From Deltaproteobacteria bacterium (GTDB taxonomy: Bacteria; Desulfobacterota; Binatia; UBA9968; JAJDTQ01), in the NCBI GenBank assembly GCA_026710965.1, contig JAPOQB010000746.1, positions 1-62,783 on the forward strand: DNA of 62,783 bases, written 5' to 3'. The notes beneath the pieces are model-generated. The model was given only the letters and a program-made list of their open reading frames with translations, did no database searches and was not told the origin of the DNA. Made by a program: the position numbers and the translations under genes. Each line of letters starts with the position of its first letter. The first letter of the stretch is position 1. Shown here piece by piece: positions 52,054 to 61,498 of this stretch.

Positions 52054-53742
52054 TCACCGTTTGCCGAGCTGCACCAATTGCTTGTTGTGTTCGGCGGTCA
52101 GGGCAGCTTCTACGTCGCGTGCACCCAACCTGTCGATTTCTTCCAACGCGGCGTTGTAGATATTCATCAGCTCGTCGGCAGAGTCGGCAACCACCATTCT
52201 GGAGGCGGCGACCGCCATCGCCTCTTCCACCTGGGTGTGCTTGATGTCAACAGCGCTTCCCGGCAACCACGAACTTGGCAATTCCGCAAAGCCGAGATCC
52301 CAGGCATCAACCACGAACGGCGTGAGTCTTTGCTCCATGGTGGCCCGATGTTCCGGTGAGGCGCCCAGATAGTCATCGACGTAGAGGGTCCAGTAGAAGG
52401 TATCGCAGAATGGCACCCACCTGCAGAGAACCCCGTACTTGGCGGCATAATCGACAAAGCTGGCGTTCAGTTCATCCTGTGCTGATTGCTTCATTACTCG
52501 CTTGCCATCAACCCAGTCCCACGTCTCTCCCTCGGCGCCGAGGATCAACGTAGTCTGCCCCTCGTCGGTGAGTGCCCACTGGAGGAACTTGATGGCGCGG
52601 TCGGGCCGTTCGGCGTTCTTGGTAATGACCAATCCATTGAAGCCCTTGTTTCTGATCGTTGGCTTGGTAAACTCGACGCCCTGTTTGACGATCGGGCCGA
52701 TGGGGGTGTACGTCCGGTTATCGTTGCCGTCGTTTTCCCGAATCGTTGTATTGACGGTATTATCGACGTTGAAGATGGCACCCACGGTACTTACGTAACC
52801 GGCCGAGTAGAGTCGTTCCTCGGATTGCTGGGTCTGTTCGGTGAATTGGCCCTTGCTGATCAAGCCGTCCTGGTACAGGCTATTCAACCATTGCAGGAAC
52901 TCCAAGTACTTGGGGTCTCTGAACAGCAGTTGTACGTCGTCGCCCTGCGGGTAGTAACCAGACACGTGCATTCCGAACGTACCTCGGAACATGTTGTTGC
53001 CGGCCCTGCCGAACAGCAGGTCGGACACGCTGCCGCCAAAGTCTATCGACAGGACGTCCGGATAGTTTGCATGAGCAAATCGGAGGTAGTCCTCGAACTC
53101 GCCAAGGGTCGTGATGTCTTCCTTGCCGTACGCCTCCAGGATGTCGCGCCTGGTAAACATGATGCCTTCGCCACTCGTAAACGGTACGTTTATCTGTTCG
53201 AAGGCTTCCATCACCTCGGCATAGTACATGAACCCTGCCCAGTACCACATCTTGCCGTCATCGGCGGTGTGGTAGGTATGATATGCAGGCGGTACGAGAT
53301 CCCACGTCTTGGGGGCATACTCGTCGATCAGGTCGGAAATCGCGTGTACCATGCCGGCATCGATTATTTGCTGGAGGAGCGGGCTTGTGTAACTGCCAAA
53401 AGCCAGCATGTCGGGGAGGTCGCCCGATGCGATCATGGGTGCCAATACTTCGTCTTCTTCACCCTCGAGTACGTCCATATCGAGCGTGATACCGGTCTGT
53501 TGCGTAATGAATTGAGAGACGAGACCATCATCCCATTGGACTGCTGGCCGGCAACCGCCCCAGGTATTCTGCCAAAACGAGAGCGTGACTGGCGAGGTAT
53601 CCGCCATGTACTCCCACTCGAATCCGCCAGTGTCCACGGTCGCTGCCGGTGCGGATGCAGCGCTCTCCTCGTCGGTACCCCCGGCGAAGACAGAGACTCC
53701 CAAGAGCCCAACTAAGAATAGAAAAGGTATCCTTTTCATCAT
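52054..53742 (-). CDS. Extracellular oligosaccharide-binding protein, LplA-like
   Basis: 562 residues; AAAGGAG precedes two adjacent ATGs (53742 and 53739). Signal peptide KRIPFLFLVGLLGVSVFA followed by GGTDEES; no Cys, so not a classic lipoprotein. Mature part: FITQQTGITLDMDVLEGEED, MIASGDLPDMLAFGS, DGKMWYWAGFMYY, and KNAERPDRAIKFLQWALTDE, all features of LplA-type binding proteins. First gene of the second sugar locus; highest expression is favoured by the terminator just after it. Confidence 0.88.
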   Translation of the reverse strand: MMKRIPFLFLVGLLGVSVFAGGTDEESAASAPAATVDTGGFEWEYMADTSPVTLSFWQNTWGGCRPAVQWDDGLVSQFITQQTGITLDMDVLEGEEDEVLAPMIASGDLPDMLAFGSYTSPLLQQIIDAGMVHAISDLIDEYAPKTWDLVPPAYHTYHTADDGKMWYWAGFMYYAEVMEAFEQINVPFTSGEGIMFTRRDILEAYGKEDITTLGEFEDYLRFAHANYPDVLSIDFGGSVSDLLFGRAGNNMFRGTFGMHVSGYYPQGDDVQLLFRDPKYLEFLQWLNSLYQDGLISKGQFTEQTQQSEERLYSAGYVSTVGAIFNVDNTVNTTIRENDGNDNRTYTPIGPIVKQGVEFTKPTIRNKGFNGLVITKNAERPDRAIKFLQWALTDEGQTTLILGAEGETWDWVDGKRVMKQSAQDELNASFVDYAAKYGVLCRWVPFCDTFYWTLYVDDYLGASPEHRATMEQRLTPFVVDAWDLGFAELPSSWLPGSAVDIKHTQVEEAMAVAASRMVVADSADELMNIYNAALEEIDRLGARDVEAALTAEHNKQLVQLGKR

Positions 53743-54096
53743 TGCTCCTTTCGTATCAGGTGTGTAAATTGATCAGGCGGCGGCCTCATGGTGTGGACCT
53801 CGCTTGATTGGTAGGCCGTCGTGATACTGCTGCCCGGCGGCCATGGCCGGCAGTAGCTCGGGCGAGTTGATGCGCCGGTTACGTTCGGCGACCACAATTC
53901 TGATTGTTCCTCACTCTGATTGTTTCTCAACACCCCCTTCGCCCAAGTGACTGGGAAACTCGTTGCATTCGCGTTACCGAAGAGCATTACGCTTGCACGT
54001 TTGTATCCGAATGTCAAGCTGCCAACGGCGTGCGGCGCGTGCGGTGCCGCGGAAGGACGTAAGACCTCGGCCACCGGCTTTGGTTACACTGGTTGA
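53743..54096. promoter_or_regulatory. Promoter region with tandem 15-mer between LplA-like and deacylase genes
   Basis: Contains TCTGATTGTTCCTCA at 53899-53913 and TCTGATTGTTTCTCA at 53915-53929: direct repeats at 16-base period, one mismatch. Located 155-190 bases upstream of the binding-protein start and divergent from the deacylase at 54097. Probably a regulator site for the sugar locus. No gene is seen here. Confidence 0.45.
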
Positions 54097-55122
54097 ATGG
54101 AACCCACGCAGATCGGCGCAACCGTCGACTACGAGAAGCCCGGCAAGCAGCTTGGTCATCTCGCAATTCCCTACTCGCACAACCTCGGCGGCTGGGCCAA
54201 CCTGCAGGTGCCGGTAGCGGTGCTCGCCGCTGGCGAGGGCCCGACCGTCCTGCTCATGGCAGGAAACCACGGCGACGAGTATCCGGGGCAGGTGGCGATC
54301 CTGAAGCTCTGTCGGGAGCTTCCGCTTGACGTTGTCCGAGGCCGGCTCATCATGATCCCGGCGCTGAACGTACCGGCGTCGAAGGCCGGCACACGCCTGT
54401 CGCCGTTGGACGGGAAGAACTTCAACCGCTGCTTCCCCGGCGATCCGAGCGGCACGGTTTCGGAGATACTGGCGCACTACCTGGCTACCCAGCTGTTCCC
54501 GATGGCGGACGCGGTCATCGACCTGCACACCGGCGGGCGCAGCGTCGAATTCTATCCGTGCGCTCACATGCACCTGGTGCCGGATCGTGATCAGCGCCGC
54601 AAGATGGTGGCCGCGGCGGAGGCGTACAACACCGATTTCGCCTTGCTTTACACCGACATCGCCGGAACCGGTCTGCTGCCGGTCGAGGCGGAACGCCAGG
54701 GCAAGGTTGTTGTCACGACGGAGATGGGCGGCGGCGAACCGGTCCCGGCAAAGGTGCACCGGCTGAGCCAGGAAGGCCTGCGCAACGTGCTGGTGCACCT
54801 CGGCGTCGTGGCAGGCGAGCAGCGCTCGCGAGCCGAACTCGGCCTGCCGCCGACGCGCTGGGGGCAGTCACTCGACCGCCAGGACTACCGCTTCGCGCCC
54901 GAGTCCGGGATCTACGAGAGCGTCGTCGACCTGGGCAGCAGCGTGGCGGCCGGGGAGAAGGTCGGTCAGGTCCACTTCCTCGAGCGCCCGGACCGGGAGC
55001 CGGCTGCCGTCGTCGCGCTGACGGCGGGCGTGCTTCTTGCCAGCCGCGGCCCCTCCCTCGTCGGCCAGGGCGACTGCGTCGCCTGCATCGCCCACGACGT
55101 CGACCCGAGCATTCTCAAGTAA
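54097..55122 (+). CDS. Succinylglutamate desuccinylase/aspartoacylase-family deacylase
   Basis: 341 residues. Zinc-site motifs: GNHGDEYPGQVAILK (His and Glu) near 56-70 and DLHTGGRSVEFYP (His) near 145-155; FNRCFPGDPSGTVSEI and EMGGGEPV (catalytic Glu region) complete the family pattern. A C-terminal beta domain (GIYESVVDLGSSVAAGEKVG) is present. Closest in feel to N-acetyl-diaminobutyrate deacetylase (DoeB) of ectoine breakdown, but no other ectoine gene is nearby, so the acyl-amino-acid substrate is open. Confidence 0.82.
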   Translation: MEPTQIGATVDYEKPGKQLGHLAIPYSHNLGGWANLQVPVAVLAAGEGPTVLLMAGNHGDEYPGQVAILKLCRELPLDVVRGRLIMIPALNVPASKAGTRLSPLDGKNFNRCFPGDPSGTVSEILAHYLATQLFPMADAVIDLHTGGRSVEFYPCAHMHLVPDRDQRRKMVAAAEAYNTDFALLYTDIAGTGLLPVEAERQGKVVVTTEMGGGEPVPAKVHRLSQEGLRNVLVHLGVVAGEQRSRAELGLPPTRWGQSLDRQDYRFAPESGIYESVVDLGSSVAAGEKVGQVHFLERPDREPAAVVALTAGVLLASRGPSLVGQGDCVACIAHDVDPSILK

Positions 55123-55144
55123 CGCTCCGTTCCAAGAGCGGCGC

Positions 55145-55471
55145 CTATCCCGCAGCCGCGGCGCGCTCCAGCACCTCTTGTGCCCACTGGTTCAGACTCT
55201 TGCCGGACAGTTCAGCCGCCGCAGCCGCCTTGCGATGCGTTTCCGGGCTGACGCGGAAGATCACCTGGCCCGAGTACGCCTTCTGAGGCTCCTTGCCGAT
55301 CTTGGCGCAGGTTTCGAGGTAGTCCTCGACTGCTTCGTGGAAGGCCTGCCTCAGGCACTCCACCGAATCGGCGTGGAACCCCACCCCATCTCGGATTCCC
55401 GCGATCCGTCCCGTGAAGATACCATCGTCGTCGTCATACTCGATCCGGGCCGCGTAGCCCTTGTAGGTCAT
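55145..55471 (-). CDS. HicB-like antitoxin family protein
   Basis: 108 residues from ATG 55471. The N-terminal half (YAARIEYDDDDGIFTGRIAG, then FHADSVECLRQAFHEAVEDY) is the HicB partial RNase-H-like fold; the C-terminal half (VIFRVSPETHRKAAAAAELS, then LNQWAQEVLERA) is a ribbon-helix-helix DNA-binding domain. No HicA toxin lies next to it: its upstream neighbour 13 bases away is the GH5-like gene. Either an orphan or a stand-alone regulator. Confidence 0.78.
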   Translation of the reverse strand: MTYKGYAARIEYDDDDGIFTGRIAGIRDGVGFHADSVECLRQAFHEAVEDYLETCAKIGKEPQKAYSGQVIFRVSPETHRKAAAAAELSGKSLNQWAQEVLERAAAAG

Positions 55472-55484
55472 GGTGTTACTCTTC

Positions 55485-57026
55485 TCAGCGGGCCACCCGG
55501 AGGCGGAATTTGCGCAGGTCGATGATGTCGAGGGGGAGGTCGCGGGACTCGGTGACGTAGAAGCTGGGGGCGGGCTTGCCGGCGACCGGGACGATGGCCT
55601 CGCCGTGGGGAACGCTGGCACGCATTACGAAGAAGCTGGTCTCGGGGTCGTTGTAGCGGCACTCGATCATCACCAGGTCGGCGGCGGTCAGGCGGCCGGT
55701 CTTGACCTTGTGCTCGAACTGTTCGCGCATGCACAGGGCGACGGCGAGGTACATCGGCTGGCTGTCGGGATTGCCGATCAGCAGGAACTCCTCGTTGCCG
55801 GGGTGGGTGCCGAAGGCGGCGAACTCGGCGCGGTTCACGGTCACGGCGATCAGCTTGTGGGGGCCGTAGCGGTCGGCGGTCTCGTAGATCGACTCGCCGA
55901 GGGTCTCGCCGGGCTGCGCGGCGAGGTCGTGGCCGCCGGGGCGGAGGCGGATGATCAGGCCCAGTTCTTCCAGGTGGGCCATCAGCTTCGGGGTCATCGG
56001 CACCGGCTCCAGCGCCAGGTCTTCGCCGACGTGGCCGCGCAGCGCGGCGGCCTCGGCGGGGTCGAACAGGGAGCCGTCGGGGCGGATCACGTCGTGCAGC
56101 CACAGGCGCGGCTCGCCGTCCGGCTCCGGGCTGTAGCGGGTATACCAGTGCAGGTAGGTCTGGATGCGGCCGGCGACCAGGCCCCACTGGTAGGTGCCGA
56201 CGTTGCGCTCGCGGAACAGCGGCAGGTGGCTGGCGAACCCTGAGCCGTGGTGGCGCGCGAGCCACTCCGTGCACAGCAGCGGGCGTCCGTACTCCTGCAG
56301 CTCGTCGAGGCGCTCGCGCATCTCCTGCAGGTTGCCGTAGCTGTGGAACGACACCACGTCGGAGTTGCGTTCGCCGCACAGCCGGATCTCGGTCATGTAG
56401 TCGTGCCAGAAAAACGAGCCCACGGTCAGCGGCTGCTGCGGGTCGGCGGCGCGCGCCCAGCGGAACGCCGCCTCCACCAGCGGCAGGCTCTCCTTGGGGC
56501 GGTCGCCGCCGGGCTCGTTGTACAGGTCCCACACCAGCACCCGGCGGTCGCTGCCGAAGCTCGCCACCAGATCGCTGACGTACGCTTCAAGCCGCGGCCA
56601 GCGCGCCGGGTCATCGGCGGTGGCGTAGCCGGGGCTCGGCGTCCAGCGGCTGTTGTGCACACCCGGCTTGGGGTCGTCCTGGCGGCCCGGGTAGGGGTCG
56701 CGGTCGTCGAAACGGCAGTCGTCGAACAGGATCGGCATCATGGTGATGCCGGCGGCATCGGCCAGCCGCAGGAAGGTCTCCAGGCGCTCGTTGTGGCCGG
56801 CCGGGTCGGCCTCCCACACCATGAACTGCAGGAACACGCGCACCGTGTTGTAGCCGAGCCCGGCCGCCAACTGCAGCTCGCGTTCGATGGTGGCGGGGTC
56901 GAACGTGTCCGCCTGCCACATCTCGGTGCTGTTTACCGCCGTGCTCGGCAGGAAGTTGCAGCCGAACGGCAACGGGATCGACGCAAACCAGTCGTTGGCC
57001 TGCTCGGGGCTCCACTGGCTGGTCAT
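55485..57026 (-). CDS. GH5-like glycoside hydrolase (cellulase-fold)
   Basis: 513 residues without signal peptide. TIM-barrel blocks: GCNFLPSTAVNSTEMWQADT at the front, GYNTVRVFLQFMVWE, and VLVWDLYNEPGG, where Glu of NEP is the acid/base. PLLCTEWLARHHGSGF carries the probable nucleophile Glu. A C-terminal beta domain of ~150 residues (DLAAQPGETLGESIYETADR on) has no clear assignment. Likely cytoplasmic or released after lysis, acting on sugars imported by the adjacent transporter. Start overlaps the stop of the PhyH gene. Confidence 0.82.
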   Translation of the reverse strand: MTSQWSPEQANDWFASIPLPFGCNFLPSTAVNSTEMWQADTFDPATIERELQLAAGLGYNTVRVFLQFMVWEADPAGHNERLETFLRLADAAGITMMPILFDDCRFDDRDPYPGRQDDPKPGVHNSRWTPSPGYATADDPARWPRLEAYVSDLVASFGSDRRVLVWDLYNEPGGDRPKESLPLVEAAFRWARAADPQQPLTVGSFFWHDYMTEIRLCGERNSDVVSFHSYGNLQEMRERLDELQEYGRPLLCTEWLARHHGSGFASHLPLFRERNVGTYQWGLVAGRIQTYLHWYTRYSPEPDGEPRLWLHDVIRPDGSLFDPAEAAALRGHVGEDLALEPVPMTPKLMAHLEELGLIIRLRPGGHDLAAQPGETLGESIYETADRYGPHKLIAVTVNRAEFAAFGTHPGNEEFLLIGNPDSQPMYLAVALCMREQFEHKVKTGRLTAADLVMIECRYNDPETSFFVMRASVPHGEAIVPVAGKPAPSFYVTESRDLPLDIIDLRKFRLRVAR

Positions 57027-57904
57027 TTCGCGCCCGCCTCCGCCGCGTGCTCCGAGTACACGATCGGGTTCATGACGCCGTTGGCGAGCTGGCCGGGCAC
57101 CAGGCCGCCCACGAAGCGCAAACCGTCCGGCGAGCGCGACATGTCGGTGATGCGGGCGCCGTCCGGGAAGTAGTTGGCGGTCATCGCCTCGCGCACCTTG
57201 TCGGAGCGGTTGGCCGGCGCGCCGTGCACGGTCCAGCCCAGGTGGATGGAGCAGTCGCCCGCCTTCAGGCCCGGCACCTGCACCACCTCCAGCCCTTCGC
57301 GCTCGGCGAAGTCGTCGAAGAAGTGCTTCGACTCCTCACTGATCGACATGCCCTCCAGGTTGCCGTACTTGTGCGAGCCGGCCACGAAGCGCAGCGGCCC
57401 CATGTCCAGCGAGCAGTCCACCAGCGGCATCCACATGCCCATGGTGAAGGTGTCGTCGAACGGGAAGTAGAACTGGTCCTGGTGCCAGTGCGAGTCGATG
57501 CCGCCGGGCGGCTTGAACAACGCCTGCTCGTGGTACAGGCGCACCGCCGGCGCGCGCAGCAGGCGGCTGGCGATGCGCCCGAAGCGCGGGCTGAGCACGA
57601 AGCTGCGCACCGCGTCGGAGCAGTAGCGCAAGTTGAGCTGCTGCAGGAAGGCGCCGCCGAACGACAGCGCCAGCCCGCGGGCGCGGAAGTGGGCCATCGC
57701 CACGTCGCGGATCGCCTCCCCATAGGCGGTGATCTCGTCCCGATCGAGCACCTCCTCCAGGACGATGAAGCCGTTCTCCCAGAAGCCCTCCACCTGCGCG
57801 TCGCTGATCGGGTACTCGCCGTCCAGCTCCGGCAGCGGCTCCTCGGCCAATCGGTCCCAGTCTCCCGCGGCCAACGCCGGCCGCACCGCTTGCCTGTTGG
57901 TCAT
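57023..57904 (-). CDS. Phytanoyl-CoA dioxygenase (PhyH) family protein
   Basis: 293 residues from ATG 57904 with AAGGGGG eight bases upstream. The iron site is H-x-D in SHWHQDQFYFPF with the distal His in HLGWTVHGAPAN; Arg in KVREAMTANYF is positioned for oxoglutarate. FWENGFIVLEEVLDRDEITA is the typical N-terminus. It sits inside a sugar operon, 23 bases after the LplC-type permease and overlapping the GH5-like gene by four bases, so it probably oxidises a methyl or hydroxyl group of the imported glycan or a related ligand; substrate unknown. Confidence 0.87.
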   Translation of the reverse strand: MTNRQAVRPALAAGDWDRLAEEPLPELDGEYPISDAQVEGFWENGFIVLEEVLDRDEITAYGEAIRDVAMAHFRARGLALSFGGAFLQQLNLRYCSDAVRSFVLSPRFGRIASRLLRAPAVRLYHEQALFKPPGGIDSHWHQDQFYFPFDDTFTMGMWMPLVDCSLDMGPLRFVAGSHKYGNLEGMSISEESKHFFDDFAEREGLEVVQVPGLKAGDCSIHLGWTVHGAPANRSDKVREAMTANYFPDGARITDMSRSPDGLRFVGGLVPGQLANGVMNPIVYSEHAAEAGAK

Positions 57905-57927
57905 GGTCAGTCCCCCTTGCAATCCAA

Positions 57928-58839
57928 TTATCCCTTTACGCTGCCGATCACGATACCCTTGATGAAGTAGCGCTGCAGGAACGGGTACAGCGCCAGGATC
58001 GGCACGATGCCGATCACGATGTAGGCCGACCGCACGGTGCGGTTGGAGAGGTGGAAGATCTCCGAGATCTCGCTCAGCGACGTGGCCTGCGACAGGATGT
58101 CGCCGCGCAGCAGGATCTGCAGGTAGGTCTGCACCGGGTAGCGGTCCGGGTGGTTGGCGTAGATCAGCCCGTCGAACCACGAATTCCAGTGGAATACCCC
58201 CGAGAACAGGGTGATGGTGGCGATTGCCGGCAGCGACACCGGCACGTACACCTGCCACAGGATGCGCCACTTGCCGGCGCCGTCGATCTCCGCCGCGTCC
58301 TGCAGCTCGCCCGGCACCTGGCGGAAGAAGTTGAGCATCAGCAGCACCAGGAACACCTGCACCCCGCGCGGCAGCACCAGCGCCCAGATCGTGTCCAGCA
58401 TGCCCAGCGTCGACACCGTCATGTACAGCGGAATCAGCCCGCCCTCGAACAGCATGGTGAAGAAGAAGAACCACACGTAAAAGGCGCGGGCGCGGAACTC
58501 GTGCTTCTCCTTGGACAGCGGGAACGCCAGCAGCAGCACCAGCACCACGTTGATGGCGATCCCGACCACCATGCGCTGCGCCGACACCCACATCGAGGTC
58601 CAGAACCCGCCCTGCACCAGCACCCAGGCGTAGGAGGCGGTGTTGAAGCCGCGCGGCAAGAACACCACCTCGCCGGCCAGCACCAGGGCGCGCGTGCTGA
58701 ACGACACCGCCACCATGTGGATCATCGGAAACAGGCACACCGCGGCGACCAGCGACAGCACGGTGCCGTTGATCACGGCGAAAGCGGACAGCCGCGGGCG
58801 GCGCATCCGCACAGGCAGCGAACCTGCGGCGACAGCCAT
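57928..58839 (-). CDS. Sugar ABC transporter permease, LplC type
   Basis: 303 residues, six TM helices, start overlapping the upstream stop (TGATG). EAA loop LQDAAEIDGAGKWRILWQVY then VPVSLP; ends PFLQRYFIKGIVIGSVKG. FHWNSWFDGLIYANHPDRYP is the usual block before the last helices. Partner of the LplB-type subunit encoded just upstream. Confidence 0.9.
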   Translation of the reverse strand: MAVAAGSLPVRMRRPRLSAFAVINGTVLSLVAAVCLFPMIHMVAVSFSTRALVLAGEVVFLPRGFNTASYAWVLVQGGFWTSMWVSAQRMVVGIAINVVLVLLLAFPLSKEKHEFRARAFYVWFFFFTMLFEGGLIPLYMTVSTLGMLDTIWALVLPRGVQVFLVLLMLNFFRQVPGELQDAAEIDGAGKWRILWQVYVPVSLPAIATITLFSGVFHWNSWFDGLIYANHPDRYPVQTYLQILLRGDILSQATSLSEISEIFHLSNRTVRSAYIVIGIVPILALYPFLQRYFIKGIVIGSVKG

Positions 58840-59738
58840 CAGAACAGCCGGTAGGAGAAGAACCGGTAGGCGACGTAGTAGGACGCCGAGATCAGCCCGA
58901 ACGAGATCACGCCCTTGAGCAGCCCCACCGCGGTCGCCACCCCGAACTGCGCCTGCAGCAGGCCGAGCCGGTACACCAGCGTATCGATGATGTCGCCGGT
59001 CTCGTACACCAGCGGGCTGTACAGTACGAACACCTGCTCAAAACCCGCGTTCAGGATGTTGCCGAGGTTGAGCACCATCAGCAGCACGATCACCATGCCC
59101 ATGCCCGGAATGGTGATGTGCCACGCCTTCTGCCAGCGCCCGGCGCCGTCGATCGACGCCACCTCGTACAGGGTCGGGTCGATCGAGGTGATAGCCGCCA
59201 GGTAGATCACCGTGATAAAGCCGAACGTCTTCCACACGTCGGTGACCACCAGGGTGCCGCGGAACCGCTCCACGTCGCCCAGGAAGTAGACCGGCTCGAA
59301 GCCGAACGCCGCGATTACCTGGTTCACGATGCCGCCGTTGGGCGACAGCAAGTCCACCATGATGCCCCCGAACACGATCCAGGAGATGAAGTAGGGGAAG
59401 TAGATAATGGTCTGCACGGTGCGCCGGAACAGGGCGCTGCGCACCTCGTTGAGCAGCAGCGACACCACGATCGGCAGTATGGTGCCGCCGGCGATCTTGA
59501 GGATGGCGATGATCAGGGTGTTGGCGAACACCTGCCACACGGTGGGCAGGGCGAGCAGGTAGTCGAAGTTGCCCAGCCCCACCCAAGTCTGATTCCCGAA
59601 CATGCCGCGCGCCGGGATGAAGCGCTGAAAGGCGATCACGACGCCGTAAATCGGAACGTAGGAGAACACCAGCACCAGCAGCACCCCGGGCAGCAGCATG
59701 AGGTGATAGGGGAGCGTGTTGGTGCGCTTGGAGGCCAC
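58839..59738 (-). CDS. Sugar ABC transporter permease, LplB type
   Basis: 299 residues, six TM helices. LLPGVLLVLVFSYVPIYGVV near the start and EAA loop YEVASIDGAGRWQKAWHITI then PGM mark the family. LSPNGGIVNQVIAAFGFEPV is also typical of LplB. 86 bases downstream of the binding protein; no ATPase in the operon. Confidence 0.9.
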   Translation of the reverse strand: MASKRTNTLPYHLMLLPGVLLVLVFSYVPIYGVVIAFQRFIPARGMFGNQTWVGLGNFDYLLALPTVWQVFANTLIIAILKIAGGTILPIVVSLLLNEVRSALFRRTVQTIIYFPYFISWIVFGGIMVDLLSPNGGIVNQVIAAFGFEPVYFLGDVERFRGTLVVTDVWKTFGFITVIYLAAITSIDPTLYEVASIDGAGRWQKAWHITIPGMGMVIVLLMVLNLGNILNAGFEQVFVLYSPLVYETGDIIDTLVYRLGLLQAQFGVATAVGLLKGVISFGLISASYYVAYRFFSYRLF

Positions 59739-59824
59739 GGCGGATTGGGCTTTGGGGATGCGCCGCCGGGCCGGTCAGGTGGCCGGCCGGCCCAGGGCGG
59801 CGATCCGTCTACGGTTGCAGCGCG

Positions 59825-61498
59825 CTACTGGTTGGCGCGGTACCAGTCGCTCACCTCTTCGGTGATCTGCGCGCCGCCCAGCTTGTTCCAGTCCTCGACG
59901 AACTCCGCGAATCCGCTGTCCAGATCCAGGTCGCCGACGATGATGCGGGTGAAGGTGGTGATCTTCAGCTCCTCAAGGGTGCCCCAGCGGTCCACCATGG
60001 TCGGGGTCGGCGCGGCCACGAAGTTGTCCACGAACAGGCTGCCCTCGTCCACGCGGCGGGTGATGTGGCCGAATGGCGAGGTCGCCGGATCGGTGAACAT
60101 CTCCTGCCATGCCCACTGCTGGGCCGGGTGCGGGTTGTTCTCGGTGTTGTTGTAGTAGTCGAGCGATACGCCGGTGAGCTCGGACGGGTCCAGGTCGCCC
60201 GCGTATACCGCCTGGATGTCGTAGTAGGGCGGGATGTTGACCCACGGGTGGAAGGCGGCGAACGGCCCGATCCACCAGATGCCGTCCATAATCTCGTCGT
60301 TGCCCCAGTACTCGTAGTCGCCGGTCTCGCCGTACAGCTTCTCCCAGTACAGGTTGTATGCCTTCACGACCGCCTCGGGGTGCGCGTAGTCCTTGCGCAC
60401 CGCGTAGATGCGCTGCATGCCCAGCTCCAACTCGCCCTTCGGGGTATTGCCGTCCACGCCCGGCTGCGGGTACACGCTCCAGTCGATGCTGTTGTCGTTC
60501 TCCCAGCCGGGCAGGAAGTCGTAGGAGATCCAGTGGCCGCCGTAGGAGATGCCCACGGCGTTGCGGGCGAACGCCTCGTTGGCCTTGGCGCTGTCCTTCA
60601 CCGCCCACTCCGGGTCGAACTGGCCGTCGGCGTGCATGTTGCGCAGCGCGGCAAGCGCGTCCTTCACTTCCGGTTGGATGGCGCCGTACATCAGGCCGTC
60701 GCCGGAAGCCTGCAGCCAGGCGTCGGGATAGGCGCCGAACGACCAGAAGAAGCCCTCCGACCGGTACCACAGCCCCTTGTCCAGCATCATGGCGAAGGTG
60801 TCGTCCTCGCCGTTGCCGTCCGGGTCGTCGTGGGTGAATGCGCGCGCCATCTCCAGAAGGTCCTCGGTGGTGCGCGGCGGCTGCAGCCCCAGGTTGTCGA
60901 GCCAGTCCTGGCGCACCCAGAAGTAACTGTAGGAGTCCAGGCCCGCCGAGGGGCCGGGGATGCCCTTCATGCGTCCGCCGTGGCTCACGGCGTTGAAGAT
61001 CACCTGCCCATCGGCGCCCACCACCTCCTTGGCCAGCGGCGAGGCGTACTGCTCCCACAGGTCGGTCATGTCGGCGAGCAGATCGGCCTCGCCAAGCTGC
61101 TGGAAGTCCACCAGGCGCTGGGCGCCCTCCAGGGTGATCACGTCGGGCAGGTCGCCGGATGCCATGGCCAGCTTCAGCTTTTCCTGCGCCTGCGAGCCGT
61201 CCGCCACCCACTTGTAGGTGACGTTGATGCCCAGTTCGTCGCGCATCGCCCGCGTCCAGCGGTTGTCTTCGAAGGTCTCCCCGGTGGCCGGTTCGAGCTT
61301 GTTGTTGACCGCCTCGCGCGCGGTCTGCCACGTGCTCTTGATCCACTCCATGTCGATGGCCGGCTCGTAGGTGCCGAAGTAGCCGGGAGGAACGGCGCTC
61401 GCACCTGCACCCTCTTCCTCGCCGCCCGCCAGCGCCATCGGCGCCGCCGCCAGCAGCACCGCGGCCGCCAACAACAAACTGGTCCTGACTCTATTCAC
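59825..61498 (-). CDS. Extracellular oligosaccharide-binding protein, LplA-like
   Basis: 557 residues from GTG 61498, preceded by GGGAGGA at seven bases; the longer open frame upstream is discarded. Signal peptide NRVRTSLLLAAAVLLAAAPM then ALAGGEEEG, without lipobox Cys. LKLAMASGDLPDVITLEGAQ, MKGIPGPSAGLDSYSYFWVR, DWLDNLGLQPPRTTEDLLEM and AVRKDYAHPEAVVKAYN are LplA-type blocks. First gene of the third sugar locus (binding protein, LplB, LplC, PhyH, GH5-like). Confidence 0.88.
   Translation of the reverse strand: MNRVRTSLLLAAAVLLAAAPMALAGGEEEGAGASAVPPGYFGTYEPAIDMEWIKSTWQTAREAVNNKLEPATGETFEDNRWTRAMRDELGINVTYKWVADGSQAQEKLKLAMASGDLPDVITLEGAQRLVDFQQLGEADLLADMTDLWEQYASPLAKEVVGADGQVIFNAVSHGGRMKGIPGPSAGLDSYSYFWVRQDWLDNLGLQPPRTTEDLLEMARAFTHDDPDGNGEDDTFAMMLDKGLWYRSEGFFWSFGAYPDAWLQASGDGLMYGAIQPEVKDALAALRNMHADGQFDPEWAVKDSAKANEAFARNAVGISYGGHWISYDFLPGWENDNSIDWSVYPQPGVDGNTPKGELELGMQRIYAVRKDYAHPEAVVKAYNLYWEKLYGETGDYEYWGNDEIMDGIWWIGPFAAFHPWVNIPPYYDIQAVYAGDLDPSELTGVSLDYYNNTENNPHPAQQWAWQEMFTDPATSPFGHITRRVDEGSLFVDNFVAAPTPTMVDRWGTLEELKITTFTRIIVGDLDLDSGFAEFVEDWNKLGGAQITEEVSDWYRANQ

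Noticed and set aside
52486-53715. 409-codon plus-strand ORF
   Set aside because: Antisense of the LplA-like binding-protein gene, whose frame has a signal peptide and family motifs.
55468-56532. 354-codon Pro/Arg-rich ORF in the GH5-like gene
   Set aside because: Shadow frame; the GH5-like frame has the catalytic NEP and TEW motifs.
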